9,857 nucleotides of DNA from contig WQXE01000072.1 in NCBI GenBank assembly GCA_009784995.1, positions 1 through 9,857 of the forward strand. Reading direction: 5' to 3'. Both the position numbers and the translations under genes were made by a program. The notes under the pieces were generated by a model. It saw only the letters and a list, made by a program, of their open reading frames with translations, made no database searches and was not told the origin of the DNA. Source of the stretch: Treponema sp. Lineage in GTDB: Bacteria > Spirochaetota > Spirochaetia > Treponematales > Breznakiellaceae. Positions 1 to 6,641 of the stretch are shown in pieces; position 1 is the stretch's first letter, and each line of letters opens with the position of its first letter.

Positions 1-2
1 AA

Positions 3-803
3 AAATTACGCGAAATGGGTTATACACAAACAATAATCGCGTTTACAGCAAACGCTTTGGTTGGACAGCTTAATATGTATTTACAAAACGGTTTTGACGG
101 TTTAATTACAAAACCAATCGACTCGCTTGAACTTGACAGGTTATTAATTGAATATATAAAAAATAGAAAAGATCCAAATGTTACAAAAGCGGCGAAGTAT
201 ACTGAGCGCCAAATAAATATTAAAAAAGATGATTTGAATAACCGGAATATAGAAAAATATTTCTTGCTTGACGCTGAAAAAGCCATAAATATATTGAATA
301 ATATAGATTTTAACACCATTAGTGATGAAGAAATTGATTTTTACGTAGTTACGATTCATGGAATGAAAACCGCACTTGCCAACGTTGATGAAAAAGAACT
401 GTCAGATTTCGCTTCAAAACTGGAACAGGCTGGCAGAGATCGTAATATGACATTTTTATCAAATGAAACAGAAATATTTATAGAAGCGATCCAGGGTTTG
501 ATTAAAAAAATAAAAGTTTCTATGATGGAAAACGATGTTAATAAATCCGGCGAAATTACAGCCGAAGATGAAATATTTTTAAAAGAAAAATTGCTGTTTA
601 TTAAAAACGCGTGTTTAGCGTTTAATAAAAAAGATGTTAAAGAAGTTTTAAACGAATTAAATTCAAAAAAATGGTCATCTAATATTGAATCCGCGTTAGA
701 CGAAATTTCTACTCTCTTGCTTCATAGCGATTTTGAAAAAGCGGCGGAAATTGCCGATCATTCCCACTCAATTGTAGCAGGCGGCTTGCCGGAAATATCA
801 TAA
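3..803 (+). CDS. Hybrid sensor histidine kinase, C-terminal part (receiver end, Hpt, helical tail); 5' truncated by window
   Basis: The reading frame is open from the first bases of the window, so the gene begins upstream. Numbering from the Met codon at 15, residues 1-50 are the last third of a response-regulator receiver domain: the hydrophobic strand with the switch Thr (IIAFTANAL, T11) and the conserved KP motif with its Lys (ITKPID, K33). The phospho-accepting Asp lies outside the window. Residues about 80-170 form an Hpt domain; IHGMKTALANV fits the HxxK(G/S/T) signature, with H115 (bases 357-359) as the likely phosphorylated His. A further helical stretch (about 180-247) follows. The protein should act late in a His-Asp-His phosphorelay, with kinase and sensor domains upstream. 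The last 15 or so residues are read from the antisense of the guaA 3' end, a 46-base convergent overlap. Signal and output partner are unknown. Confidence 0.85.
   Translation, partial: KLREMGYTQTIIAFTANALVGQLNMYLQNGFDGLITKPIDSLELDRLLIEYIKNRKDPNVTKAAKYTERQINIKKDDLNNRNIEKYFLLDAEKAINILNNIDFNTISDEEIDFYVVTIHGMKTALANVDEKELSDFASKLEQAGRDRNMTFLSNETEIFIEAIQGLIKKIKVSMMENDVNKSGEITAEDEIFLKEKLLFIKNACLAFNKKDVKEVLNELNSKKWSSNIESALDEISTLLLHSDFEKAAEIADHSHSIVAGGLPEIS
735..756 (-). terminator. Possible weak intrinsic terminator just after guaA
   Basis: On the minus strand, directly after the guaA stop codon, the sequence can fold into CGGC, a 7-base loop and GCCG (paired bases 753-756 with 742-745), followed by C and a run of five T. 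The 4-bp stem is short for a rho-independent terminator. It lies inside the coding region of the converging kinase gene. It is recorded because no other hairpin was found between the two genes, which overlap and leave no intergenic space. Confidence 0.25.
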
Positions 804-1771
804 GTTACACGCCCAATTTCTTTTACATTATTTGTTATACGCCGCGATATTTCCAATAGATCACGGGTTTCAAAAGGATAAACATTGGCGGTCATGCCAT
901 CGCTGCTATTAACCGCGCGTAACGCCAAAACCCAGCCATATTTGCGCTCGGCATTTTCTTCGTTATTTGCCGCGCTGGTGTTAATAACACCCACAGAACG
1001 AATCGGAAGAAGAACGGTAAAAGCCTGCCATATATCGTCATATAAACTTTTGCCCGCTTTATTGCGCCTGTTTTTTAATTCTTCTATATAAATGGCATCT
1101 GCTTCACGAAGGATGTCGCATTTTTCCTTTGTTACTTCGCCAAGTACGCGAACCGCAAGCCCGGGACCCGGGAATGGGTGGCGGTTTACAATTTCTTCAT
1201 CAATGCCAAGAAATTTGCCAAGCTCCCGCACTTCGTATTTATAAAATTGAGAAAGCGGCTCAATAACTTTTCCCGCCTGGCGTTTCGCGACTACAAGCGG
1301 GCTCGCGACATTGTGATGGCTTTTTACTACATTAACTTTTTTCCCGTTACTGTCGCCGCTTTCGACAAAATCCGCTCGAATGCTGCCCTGCGCGAGAAAG
1401 TAATCGCCTGATAAACCAAGTCGCGCGACTTCGCGTTCCTGTATCGATATAAATAAATCGCCGATTACCTTGCGTTTTTCTTCAGGGTCAATTTTACCTT
1501 TTAAAGCGTTAAGGAATTCCTCTTGCGCGTTTATAACATAAATATTTTTCGCTCCAAGTTTTTCCAAAATCGCGCGGACAGCCGTAGTTTCATTTTTGCG
1601 CATAAGTCCTGTGTCCATGTACATAAGATGAATTTGTTCGCCGTTAAAAATTTTTAACAAAAGAGCGGCAACAACAGTAGAATCAACTCCGCCGGAAATT
1701 AAAAGCAGTATAGGATTGTTTCCAACTCGCGCTTTTAAGATTTGGCTTTGTTCTTCGATATATTTTTCCAT
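758..1771 (-). CDS. guaA: GMP synthase, ATP-pyrophosphatase (subunit B-like) without glutaminase domain
   Basis: This cytosolic enzyme adenylates XMP with ATP and aminates it to GMP, the last step of guanylate synthesis. The PP-loop SGGVDST is at residues 26-32. KSHHNV (150-155), RHPFPGPGLAVRVLGEV (197-213) and the GMP-binding/dimerisation end ISGKPPATIEWE (326-337) are all present. At 337 residues it lacks the roughly 200-residue N-terminal class I glutamine amidotransferase domain of the usual bacterial enzyme of about 525 residues. The Met sits where the ATPPase domain normally starts, with GGAGAA (1781-1786) 9 bases before the ATG, so the start looks genuine and not a truncation. No glutaminase gene adjoins it; a separate subunit elsewhere, or direct use of ammonia, is inferred. 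It is the last gene after the Sel1 gene (27-base gap). Compared with E. coli GuaA, the QGTIYPD stretch reads QGSIRAD, and there is an insertion near residues 264-276. Confidence 0.9.
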   Translation of the reverse strand: MEKYIEEQSQILKARVGNNPILLLISGGVDSTVVAALLLKIFNGEQIHLMYMDTGLMRKNETTAVRAILEKLGAKNIYVINAQEEFLNALKGKIDPEEKRKVIGDLFISIQEREVARLGLSGDYFLAQGSIRADFVESGDSNGKKVNVVKSHHNVASPLVVAKRQAGKVIEPLSQFYKYEVRELGKFLGIDEEIVNRHPFPGPGLAVRVLGEVTKEKCDILREADAIYIEELKNRRNKAGKSLYDDIWQAFTVLLPIRSVGVINTSAANNEENAERKYGWVLALRAVNSSDGMTANVYPFETRDLLEISRRITNNVKEIGRVTYDISGKPPATIEWE

Positions 1772-1798
1772 TTTGATTTATTCTCCGAATAAAATCTT

Positions 1799-2524
1799 TT
1801 ACTGTTGTAGTTTGATCCCGCGTTTTTTTAGATTTTCAATATTATGCATGGCAGCTAAATTTCCCTGAACCGCGGCGTAATTATACCATTCGTAAGCTTT
1901 TTGAAAATCCTGAGGTACACCCTTGCCGTTTTCATAACAGGAACCAAGAGAGTTTTGCGCGGGAGCGTATCCGTGTTCGGCGGATTTTTTATACCACTCT
2001 ATCGCTTTCGCGATATCCGCTTCCGCTCCTTTGCCTGTCTCGTAACAGTTTCCAATATGATATTGCGCGAAAACATTTCCCTGATTTGCGGCTTTACTGT
2101 ACCAATTATAAGCTTCGTCTAAATCTTTTGGAACACCATTTCCATTTTCGTAACAAAATCCCAGGTTGCCTTGAGCAGGCGCGTATCCTTGTTCCGCCGA
2201 TTTTACATAATATAAAACCGCTTTTTCAATATCCGCTTCTATTCCAAGTCCGCTTTCAAAACACCATCCCAAATTACATTGAGCTGGAGCATACCCCTGT
2301 GTGGCGGACTTGTGATAGTATTCAACCGCTTTTTCCAAATTCTGCGGCACTCCGTGACATTTCTCATAACAGAATGCCAGATTACATTGAGCAGGCGCGT
2401 ACCCTTTTTCTGATGCCTTTAAATAATAATCAAAAGCGTCCGCGAAATTATTGAGCATTCCTGCCATGTTACCTTTGTTATACAAAACTTCCGGATCCGT
2501 ATCTGTAAATTTATCTGCCGTCAT
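1799..2524 (-). CDS. Sel1-like repeat protein, five full 36-residue repeats
   Basis: The 241-residue protein is built almost wholly of Sel1-like (TPR-related) repeats. Five complete 36-residue units span residues 45-80, 81-116, 117-152, 153-188 and 189-224. A degenerate unit precedes them and a partial unit follows. Each unit carries the pattern AQxNLGxCYExGxGVxxDxxKAxxWYxKSAxxGYAP. Such repeats form helical solenoids that bind partner proteins; no catalytic motif is present. There is no signal peptide or membrane segment, so a cytosolic location is likely. Every unit has a Cys before the Tyr/Phe of helix A, and the first units carry additional Cys. AAGGAG (2534-2539) lies 9 bases before the ATG and supports the start. 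The gene sits 23 bases after the CofE-like gene and 27 bases before guaA, probably in the same transcript. The partner is unknown. Confidence 0.88.
   Translation of the reverse strand: MTADKFTDTDPEVLYNKGNMAGMLNNFADAFDYYLKASEKGYAPAQCNLAFCYEKCHGVPQNLEKAVEYYHKSATQGYAPAQCNLGWCFESGLGIEADIEKAVLYYVKSAEQGYAPAQGNLGFCYENGNGVPKDLDEAYNWYSKAANQGNVFAQYHIGNCYETGKGAEADIAKAIEWYKKSAEHGYAPAQNSLGSCYENGKGVPQDFQKAYEWYNYAAVQGNLAAMHNIENLKKRGIKLQQ
1853..2392 (-). repeat. 108-bp tandem coding repeats of the Sel1 gene, five units
   Basis: The five Sel1 units recur at 108-bp spacing in the DNA. The block ttgagcaggcgcgta begins near 2170 and recurs near 2386, with a close variant near 2278 and weaker variants near 2062 and 1955. 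The similarity at DNA level suggests some units arose by fairly recent duplication, or are kept alike by recombination. This could allow the repeat number to vary between strains. Confidence 0.75.
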
Positions 2525-2547
2525 TTTTCTTTTCTCCTTTTTTTGCC

Positions 2548-3729
2548 TTACGAGGCATAATTATCAAAGTATCCTTGAATCAAAACAACAGGTGTGCCTT
2601 TATCACCCGAGCCGCTTACAAGATCGCAAAGGCTGCCAAGTAAATCCGTAAGCTGTCTTGGCGTTGTGCCTTCGGCTTCCATCTTACCCATCTGGTCAAC
2701 TCCCGCTTTCGCCTTTATCGCTTTTTTTATCGCTTTGCGCGCTTCGTCTTTTGAAAGGTCCGCGAAATTGTTATCCGCAAGAAATTTTAATTTTAATTCA
2801 TTGGGTGTTCCCGTTAAACCAGTTGAAAACGCGGGGGCTATCACAGGATCGGCAAGTTCCCAAATGCCGCCGACTGGATCTTTAAAGCCGCCGTCTCCGT
2901 ACACTAAAACTTCAACTGTCTTGCCGCTTAACTCACGAAGCGCCTTTTGCATCTTCTGAACAAAGCCATTGCAATCGCGGGGAAATAATTTAACCCTGTC
3001 TTCAGTCGCTTTGTTCGAACCGAGCAATCCGTAAAGTTCGTTATACCCGCTGCCATTTACAGAGTTTTTTAAAAGGTCGTCAAGACCGATAACCTTTTTC
3101 GCGCCCGCGACAGTTAACGCTCGTTTTGTTCTGGCTCTTGTGTGAATGTCCGCCGCGATAACCTGATCGGTGTATTCAAGGATTCGTTTTGGATCGGCGC
3201 AAAGAATTATATCGATATTTGAACCGAGAGATTTATAATAGGAAACATAGTCGATGCCTGTAAATCTGTGTTTAACTTCGCTGCCGAAAAGACGGCGGTA
3301 ATCAGATTCGCTTAAGCAATCGGAATACGGGTTGAGTTTTTTATCGTCGATATCATCCCAAGTTATCAGCTGGTTGCCGACTTCATCCGCGGGATAGCTA
3401 AGTAAAACCGTCACTTTATCCGCGCCTTGCGCGATACCTTTAAGCAGCATGGCGAAACGGTTTCTGCTCAAAATCGGAAAAACAACGCCGACATGTCCGC
3501 CGTTGAACTTGTCTCGCGCATCGCTAGCGATCTGTTCTATCGAAGCATAATTTCCCTGCGAGCGGGCGACCACAGCCTCGGTAATGCCGATGATGTCGCC
3601 GTCATTGATGTTAATATTTTCATGTTCGATTGTGTCTTTTACAGTTTGACAAATAACGGCTACAAGATCGTCGGACTCCCGGATTATCGGCGTCCGCAGT
3701 CCCAGCGCTTTTGTCCCTATTACTCTCAT
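2548..3729 (-). CDS. CofE-like protein (coenzyme F420-0:L-glutamate ligase family)
   Basis: This 393-residue protein resembles the F420-0:gamma-glutamyl ligase family. In F420-making archaea and actinobacteria CofE uses GTP to add glutamate to F420-0. Family-like features are the N-terminal RTPII..SDDL stretch (12-22), DGDIIGITEAVVARSQGNYA (43-62) and the Gly-rich GDGGFKDPVGG (278-288). It is clearly longer than archaeal CofE (about 250 residues) and matches a longer bacterial version often annotated by homology only. No other F420 genes are in the window, so the substrate is unproven; another amide-ligase reaction is possible. The start at 3729 is chosen because the conserved N-terminus begins there, although no Shine-Dalgarno sequence precedes it. 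It is the first gene of the presumed cofE-like/sel1/guaA operon. Confidence 0.75.
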   Translation of the reverse strand: MRVIGTKALGLRTPIIRESDDLVAVICQTVKDTIEHENININDGDIIGITEAVVARSQGNYASIEQIASDARDKFNGGHVGVVFPILSRNRFAMLLKGIAQGADKVTVLLSYPADEVGNQLITWDDIDDKKLNPYSDCLSESDYRRLFGSEVKHRFTGIDYVSYYKSLGSNIDIILCADPKRILEYTDQVIAADIHTRARTKRALTVAGAKKVIGLDDLLKNSVNGSGYNELYGLLGSNKATEDRVKLFPRDCNGFVQKMQKALRELSGKTVEVLVYGDGGFKDPVGGIWELADPVIAPAFSTGLTGTPNELKLKFLADNNFADLSKDEARKAIKKAIKAKAGVDQMGKMEAEGTTPRQLTDLLGSLCDLVSGSGDKGTPVVLIQGYFDNYAS

Positions 3730-3735
3730 GGTTAG

Positions 3736-3775
3736 AGTCTATCAGAAAAACAGCGCTTTAACAATGAGGTGTCAA
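3736..3775 (-). promoter_or_regulatory. Possible promoter of the CofE-like/Sel1/guaA cluster, very short leader
   Basis: Two overlapping sigma70-like readings are possible on the minus strand. One is a perfect -35 TTGACA (3770-3775) with 17 bases to a poor -10 TGTTTT (3747-3752). The other is TTGTTA (3759-3764) with 17 bases to TAGACT (3736-3741), which would start transcription almost at the ATG. Either way the leader would be very short and carry no visible ribosome-binding site. Confidence 0.3.
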
Positions 3776-3882
3776 GCTGAATAAACCGCCTTTTTTTCCG
3801 CTACCTGACTGTAAGGAACAATTTCTTTTATTGAATATTCTTTATTTTCGATTTCGGATTCAAGGTCATAATAATACAGCAT
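3772..3882 (-). CDS. Possible small ORF, 36 residues, unknown
   Basis: In the 192-base spacer between clpB and the CofE-like gene, an ATG at 3882 opens a 36-residue frame that starts MLYYYDLESEIENKEYSIKE and ends at TGA (3774-3772). An in-frame TAA lies three codons upstream, so it is not a fragment of a longer open frame. The ribosome-binding site is weak (AAAGA directly before the ATG). The peptide is acidic, Tyr/Glu/Lys-rich and soluble-looking, without a signal or membrane segment. It could be a small protein, a remnant of a decayed gene, or chance. Its stop codon overlaps the possible -35 element of the downstream gene. Confidence 0.25.
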   Translation of the reverse strand: MLYYYDLESEIENKEYSIKEIVPYSQVAEKKAVYSA

Positions 3883-3921
3883 TTTTCTTTACAGTGACTG
3901 GTTTAAATTTATATCCGCGGA

Positions 3922-6528
3922 CTATTTCTTAAACTCAATTTCGCCGGAAACAACATCCGCGGTAACGGCATCACCTTCACGAATTAAGCCTGCGATCATT
4001 TGTTTGGCAAGCGGGTTTTCAAGGTCGCTTTGGATCGTTCGTTTCAAGGGACGAGCGCCGAACAATGGATCGTAGCCACGTTCACAAAGCAGAGACTTAG
4101 CGGCTTCTGTTAAATTGAGGGTAATCTTGCGATCAGCCAGGCGTTGCGAAAGCCGCATTAGTTGAATGTCAACGATTTTACCGATTTCGTCTTTGCCCAA
4201 TCTGTTAAAAATAACAGTTTCGTCAATGCGGTTTAAAAATTCAGGTCTAAAACTTTTCTTTAAAAGCTCCATAAGCGAACTGCGTAACATTTCAATACTT
4301 GCCGATTTAGACTCACCCATTTCCAAAATTAAATCCGAGCCGAGGTTACTTGTCATTATAATTATTACATTTTTAAAATCGACAACTCGTCCCTGCCCGT
4401 CTGTTAAGCGTCCGTCATCAAGGATTTGCAAAAACACGTTAAAAACTTCGCCGTGCGCTTTTTCGATTTCGTCAAAAAGAATGACACTATAAGGTCTGCG
4501 CCTGACAGCCTCCGTAAGCTGACCACCCTGCTCATAACCGACGTATCCCGGAGGCGCGCCAATGAGTCGGCTGACGGAATGTTTTTCGCCGTACTCGCTC
4601 ATGTCGATCCTTGTAAGGGCTTTTTCATCATTGAATAAAAAGTCGGCAAGGGTTTTCGCAAGCTCGGTTTTGCCGACACCTGTCGGTCCTAAAAATAAAA
4701 ACGAACCTAACGGGCGTGCCGCGTCAGAAAGTCCCGCTTTATTTCGCCTGATCGCGTCGGCAACCGCGGCAAGCGCTTCGTCCTGACCTACAACTCGCTT
4801 TTCTAAAACTTTTTCCAGGTCTAAATATTTTTGCAGCTCGCCTGAAAGCATTTTAGAAACAGGAATACCTGTCCATGTTGATACTACGCCCGCGATGTCT
4901 TCTTCGCAAACTTCTTCACGTAACAGCGCAGACGCCTCTCCACCTGCTGCGGCTTCCCGTTTTTTTTCCATTTGGTCGGTAAGAGTGGTAAGCTGCTTTT
5001 GCGCTTCGGGGATTTTGCCGTGTTTTACTTCGGCTGCTTTTGAAAGATCGCCTTCACGTTCGTAGCGGGTTTCTTCTATTTTAAGTTCTTCTATTAATTG
5101 TTTTATTTCCCGGATTTTTTGAATATCAATTTTTTCACTTTCCCAGCGTGCACGCAGCGCGTCACGCTCAGATGTAAGGTCCGCGATTTCTTTTTCAAGT
5201 TTTAATAGGCGATCTTTGGAAGCGGGATCTTCTTCTCGTGATAACGCCTGGCGTTCAATGGAAAGCTGTAAAAGTTTTCTCTCAAGTTTATCAAGTTCAG
5301 TCGGACGGCTGTCAAGTTCCATTTTTAATCGGCTTGCGGCTTCATCAACAAGATCGATTGCTTTGTCGGGCAAAAATCTGCTTGTGATATAACGGCTGGA
5401 CAAGCTCGCCGCAGCGACAAGCGCTTCATCTTTAATCCGCACACCATGATGAACTTCGTACCGCTCTTTGAGCCCGCGTAAAATCGCGATCGTATCTTCA
5501 ACCGAAGGTTCCGCCGTGTAAACTTGCTGGAAGCGCCGTTCAAGCGCGGCGTCCTTTTCGATGTGCTTGCGGTATTCGTCTAACGTTGTCGCTCCGATGC
5601 ATCGAAGCTCGCCTCGCGCAAGCGCGGGTTTTAAAAGATTGGAAGCATCGGTCGCGCCTTCTGCTGCTCCCGCTCCGACAAGCGTGTGAAGCTCATCAAT
5701 AAATAAAATAATTTTGCCGTCTTGTGATTGCACCTCATGAATCACAGCTTTTAATCGCTCTTCAAACTCGCCGCGGAATTTCGCTCCCGCGACAAGCGCG
5801 CCTAAATCAAGCGCTAAAAGTTTTTTTCTTTTTAAGCCTTCAGGCACATCGCCCGCGACTATTCGCCTGGCGAGTCCTTCGACAATCGCGGTTTTGCCGA
5901 CGCCCGGCTCGCCTATTAACACGGGATTATTTTTTGTGCGGCGGGAAAGCACCTGCATACACCGGCGGATTTCTTCGTCACGTCCGATTACGGGGTCAAG
6001 TTTTTCCTGACGGGCAAGAGAAGTTAAATCACGGCAGTAGCGTTCGAGCACTTGATATTTTTCTTCGGGGTTTTGATCTGTAACGCGAGAGTTTCCCCTA
6101 ACCTGTTTTAGCGCACTAAGAATCGCGTTTTTATTTACGCCCGCTTTTTTAAGAAGGTCAGCCGCTTTACCGTCACCTGCCGACATCGCAATAAGAATAT
6201 GCTCGGTACTTACATAATCGTCTTTAAGCGCCGAAGCTTCACCTTCAGCTTTCGCCAAAGTTTTTGATAATAATGAAGAATAAAAAACCTGCGCCGCTTC
6301 TCCATAAATTTTAGGCGTACTTTTTACCAGCGCTTCTACACTGGAGGATAACCCCGTAACATCGCCGCCGATTCGTTCGATTATGGGTGTGACAATTCCA
6401 TTTTCCTGACGTAGAAGCGCCAAAAGTAAATGTTCGTTTTCCACCTGCGAATGGTCGTCTTTTTGCGCGATGGCGGTAGCTTCGTTTATCGCGTCTTGAG
6501 CTTTTATTGTAAATTTGTCGTAGTTCAT
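3922..6528 (-). CDS. clpB: ClpB protein disaggregase (Hsp100 AAA+ ATPase)
   Basis: ClpB is a cytosolic hexameric ATPase that pulls polypeptides out of aggregates together with DnaK/DnaJ/GrpE. The 868 residues, a normal family length, hold all parts. The Clp N-domain occupies about 1-145. NBD1 has Walker A GEPGVGKT (206-213), Walker B LFIDE (275-279), pore loop AKFRGEFEER (249-258) and arginine fingers R331/R332. The coiled-coil middle domain spans about 405-525, which separates ClpB from ClpA/ClpC. NBD2 has GPTGVGKT (614-621), LFDEIEKAH (684-692), pore loop GYVGY (661-665) and RPEFLNR (761-767). The first pore loop has Phe251 where E. coli ClpB has Tyr, a conservative change. The start matches the conserved N-terminal MNYDKFTIKAQDA. 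No Shine-Dalgarno sequence precedes it, and no CIRCE (HrcA) element is seen upstream. It is transcribed divergently from the TetR gene and ends 192 bases before the CofE-like gene. Confidence 0.97.
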   Translation of the reverse strand: MNYDKFTIKAQDAINEATAIAQKDDHSQVENEHLLLALLRQENGIVTPIIERIGGDVTGLSSSVEALVKSTPKIYGEAAQVFYSSLLSKTLAKAEGEASALKDDYVSTEHILIAMSAGDGKAADLLKKAGVNKNAILSALKQVRGNSRVTDQNPEEKYQVLERYCRDLTSLARQEKLDPVIGRDEEIRRCMQVLSRRTKNNPVLIGEPGVGKTAIVEGLARRIVAGDVPEGLKRKKLLALDLGALVAGAKFRGEFEERLKAVIHEVQSQDGKIILFIDELHTLVGAGAAEGATDASNLLKPALARGELRCIGATTLDEYRKHIEKDAALERRFQQVYTAEPSVEDTIAILRGLKERYEVHHGVRIKDEALVAAASLSSRYITSRFLPDKAIDLVDEAASRLKMELDSRPTELDKLERKLLQLSIERQALSREEDPASKDRLLKLEKEIADLTSERDALRARWESEKIDIQKIREIKQLIEELKIEETRYEREGDLSKAAEVKHGKIPEAQKQLTTLTDQMEKKREAAAGGEASALLREEVCEEDIAGVVSTWTGIPVSKMLSGELQKYLDLEKVLEKRVVGQDEALAAVADAIRRNKAGLSDAARPLGSFLFLGPTGVGKTELAKTLADFLFNDEKALTRIDMSEYGEKHSVSRLIGAPPGYVGYEQGGQLTEAVRRRPYSVILFDEIEKAHGEVFNVFLQILDDGRLTDGQGRVVDFKNVIIIMTSNLGSDLILEMGESKSASIEMLRSSLMELLKKSFRPEFLNRIDETVIFNRLGKDEIGKIVDIQLMRLSQRLADRKITLNLTEAAKSLLCERGYDPLFGARPLKRTIQSDLENPLAKQMIAGLIREGDAVTADVVSGEIEFKK

Positions 6529-6539
6529 GTTTATTCTAT

Positions 6540-6566
6540 ATTATATAGACAAATACCTTTTTTCAA
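6540..6566 (-). promoter_or_regulatory. Probable clpB promoter with near-leaderless transcript
   Basis: On the minus strand TTGAAA (6561-6566) is followed after 15 bases by a perfect TATAAT (6540-6545). The -10 ends only 11 bases before the clpB ATG, so the leader would be about 5 bases with no ribosome-binding site. The 15-base spacer is a little short for sigma70. No heat-shock operator such as CIRCE overlaps it. Confidence 0.5.
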
Positions 6567-6591
6567 TATAAATAATTTTTTCTTTCTCATG

Positions 6592-6620
6592 TTGACTATT
6601 CCGACCAAATGTACTATATT
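6592..6620 (+). promoter_or_regulatory. Promoter of the TetR/EFR1/ABC operon
   Basis: TTGACT (6592-6597) and TATATT (6615-6620) each match the sigma70 consensus at five of six positions and are exactly 17 bases apart. The expected start near 6627 gives a leader of about 15 bases containing AGGAG (6630-6634), 7 bases before the tetR-like ATG. Confidence 0.65.
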
Positions 6621-6624
6621 GGTC
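6603..6624 (+). promoter_or_regulatory. Likely TetR-type operator (GACCAA-N10-TTGGTC)
   Basis: An inverted repeat with 6-bp arms GACCAA (6603-6608) and TTGGTC (6619-6624) surrounds a 10-base AT-rich centre. It covers the spacer and overlaps the whole -10 box of the operon promoter. Symmetric sites in this position are typical of autorepressing TetR-family regulators. Assignment to the adjacent regulator is inferred from position. It lies about 37 bases from the clpB -35 element and does not overlap that promoter. Confidence 0.5.
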
Positions 6625-6641
6625 ATTATAGGAGATAAAAT

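Noticed and set aside
764..803. tRNA-like or recombination-site origin for the kinase tail
   Set aside because: The stretch is fully explained as the antisense of the conserved guaA C-terminal codons.
1160..1174. cccgggacccggg repeat/palindrome
   Set aside because: It encodes the conserved PGPG of GMP synthase (residues 201-204), so codon content explains it.
885..1411. Plus-strand open frames opposite guaA (885-1091 and 1178-1411)
   Set aside because: They are antisense to a strongly conserved enzyme, match no family I recognise, and have no operon context or convincing ribosome-binding site.
2086..2454. 122-codon plus-strand frame opposite the Sel1 gene
   Set aside because: Its length is explained by the 108-bp repeat, which keeps the antisense frame free of stops unit after unit.
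3808..3895. Inverted repeat ACTGTAA (3808-3814) and TTACAGT (3889-3895) flanking the small ORF
   Set aside because: Seven-base arms about 75 bases apart are expected by chance, and no target-site duplication or transposon feature accompanies them.
6529..6641. CIRCE (HrcA) element or sigma32-type promoter for clpB
   Set aside because: No TTAGCACTC-N9-GAGTGCTAA-like repeat is present; the elements seen fit a sigma70-type promoter.
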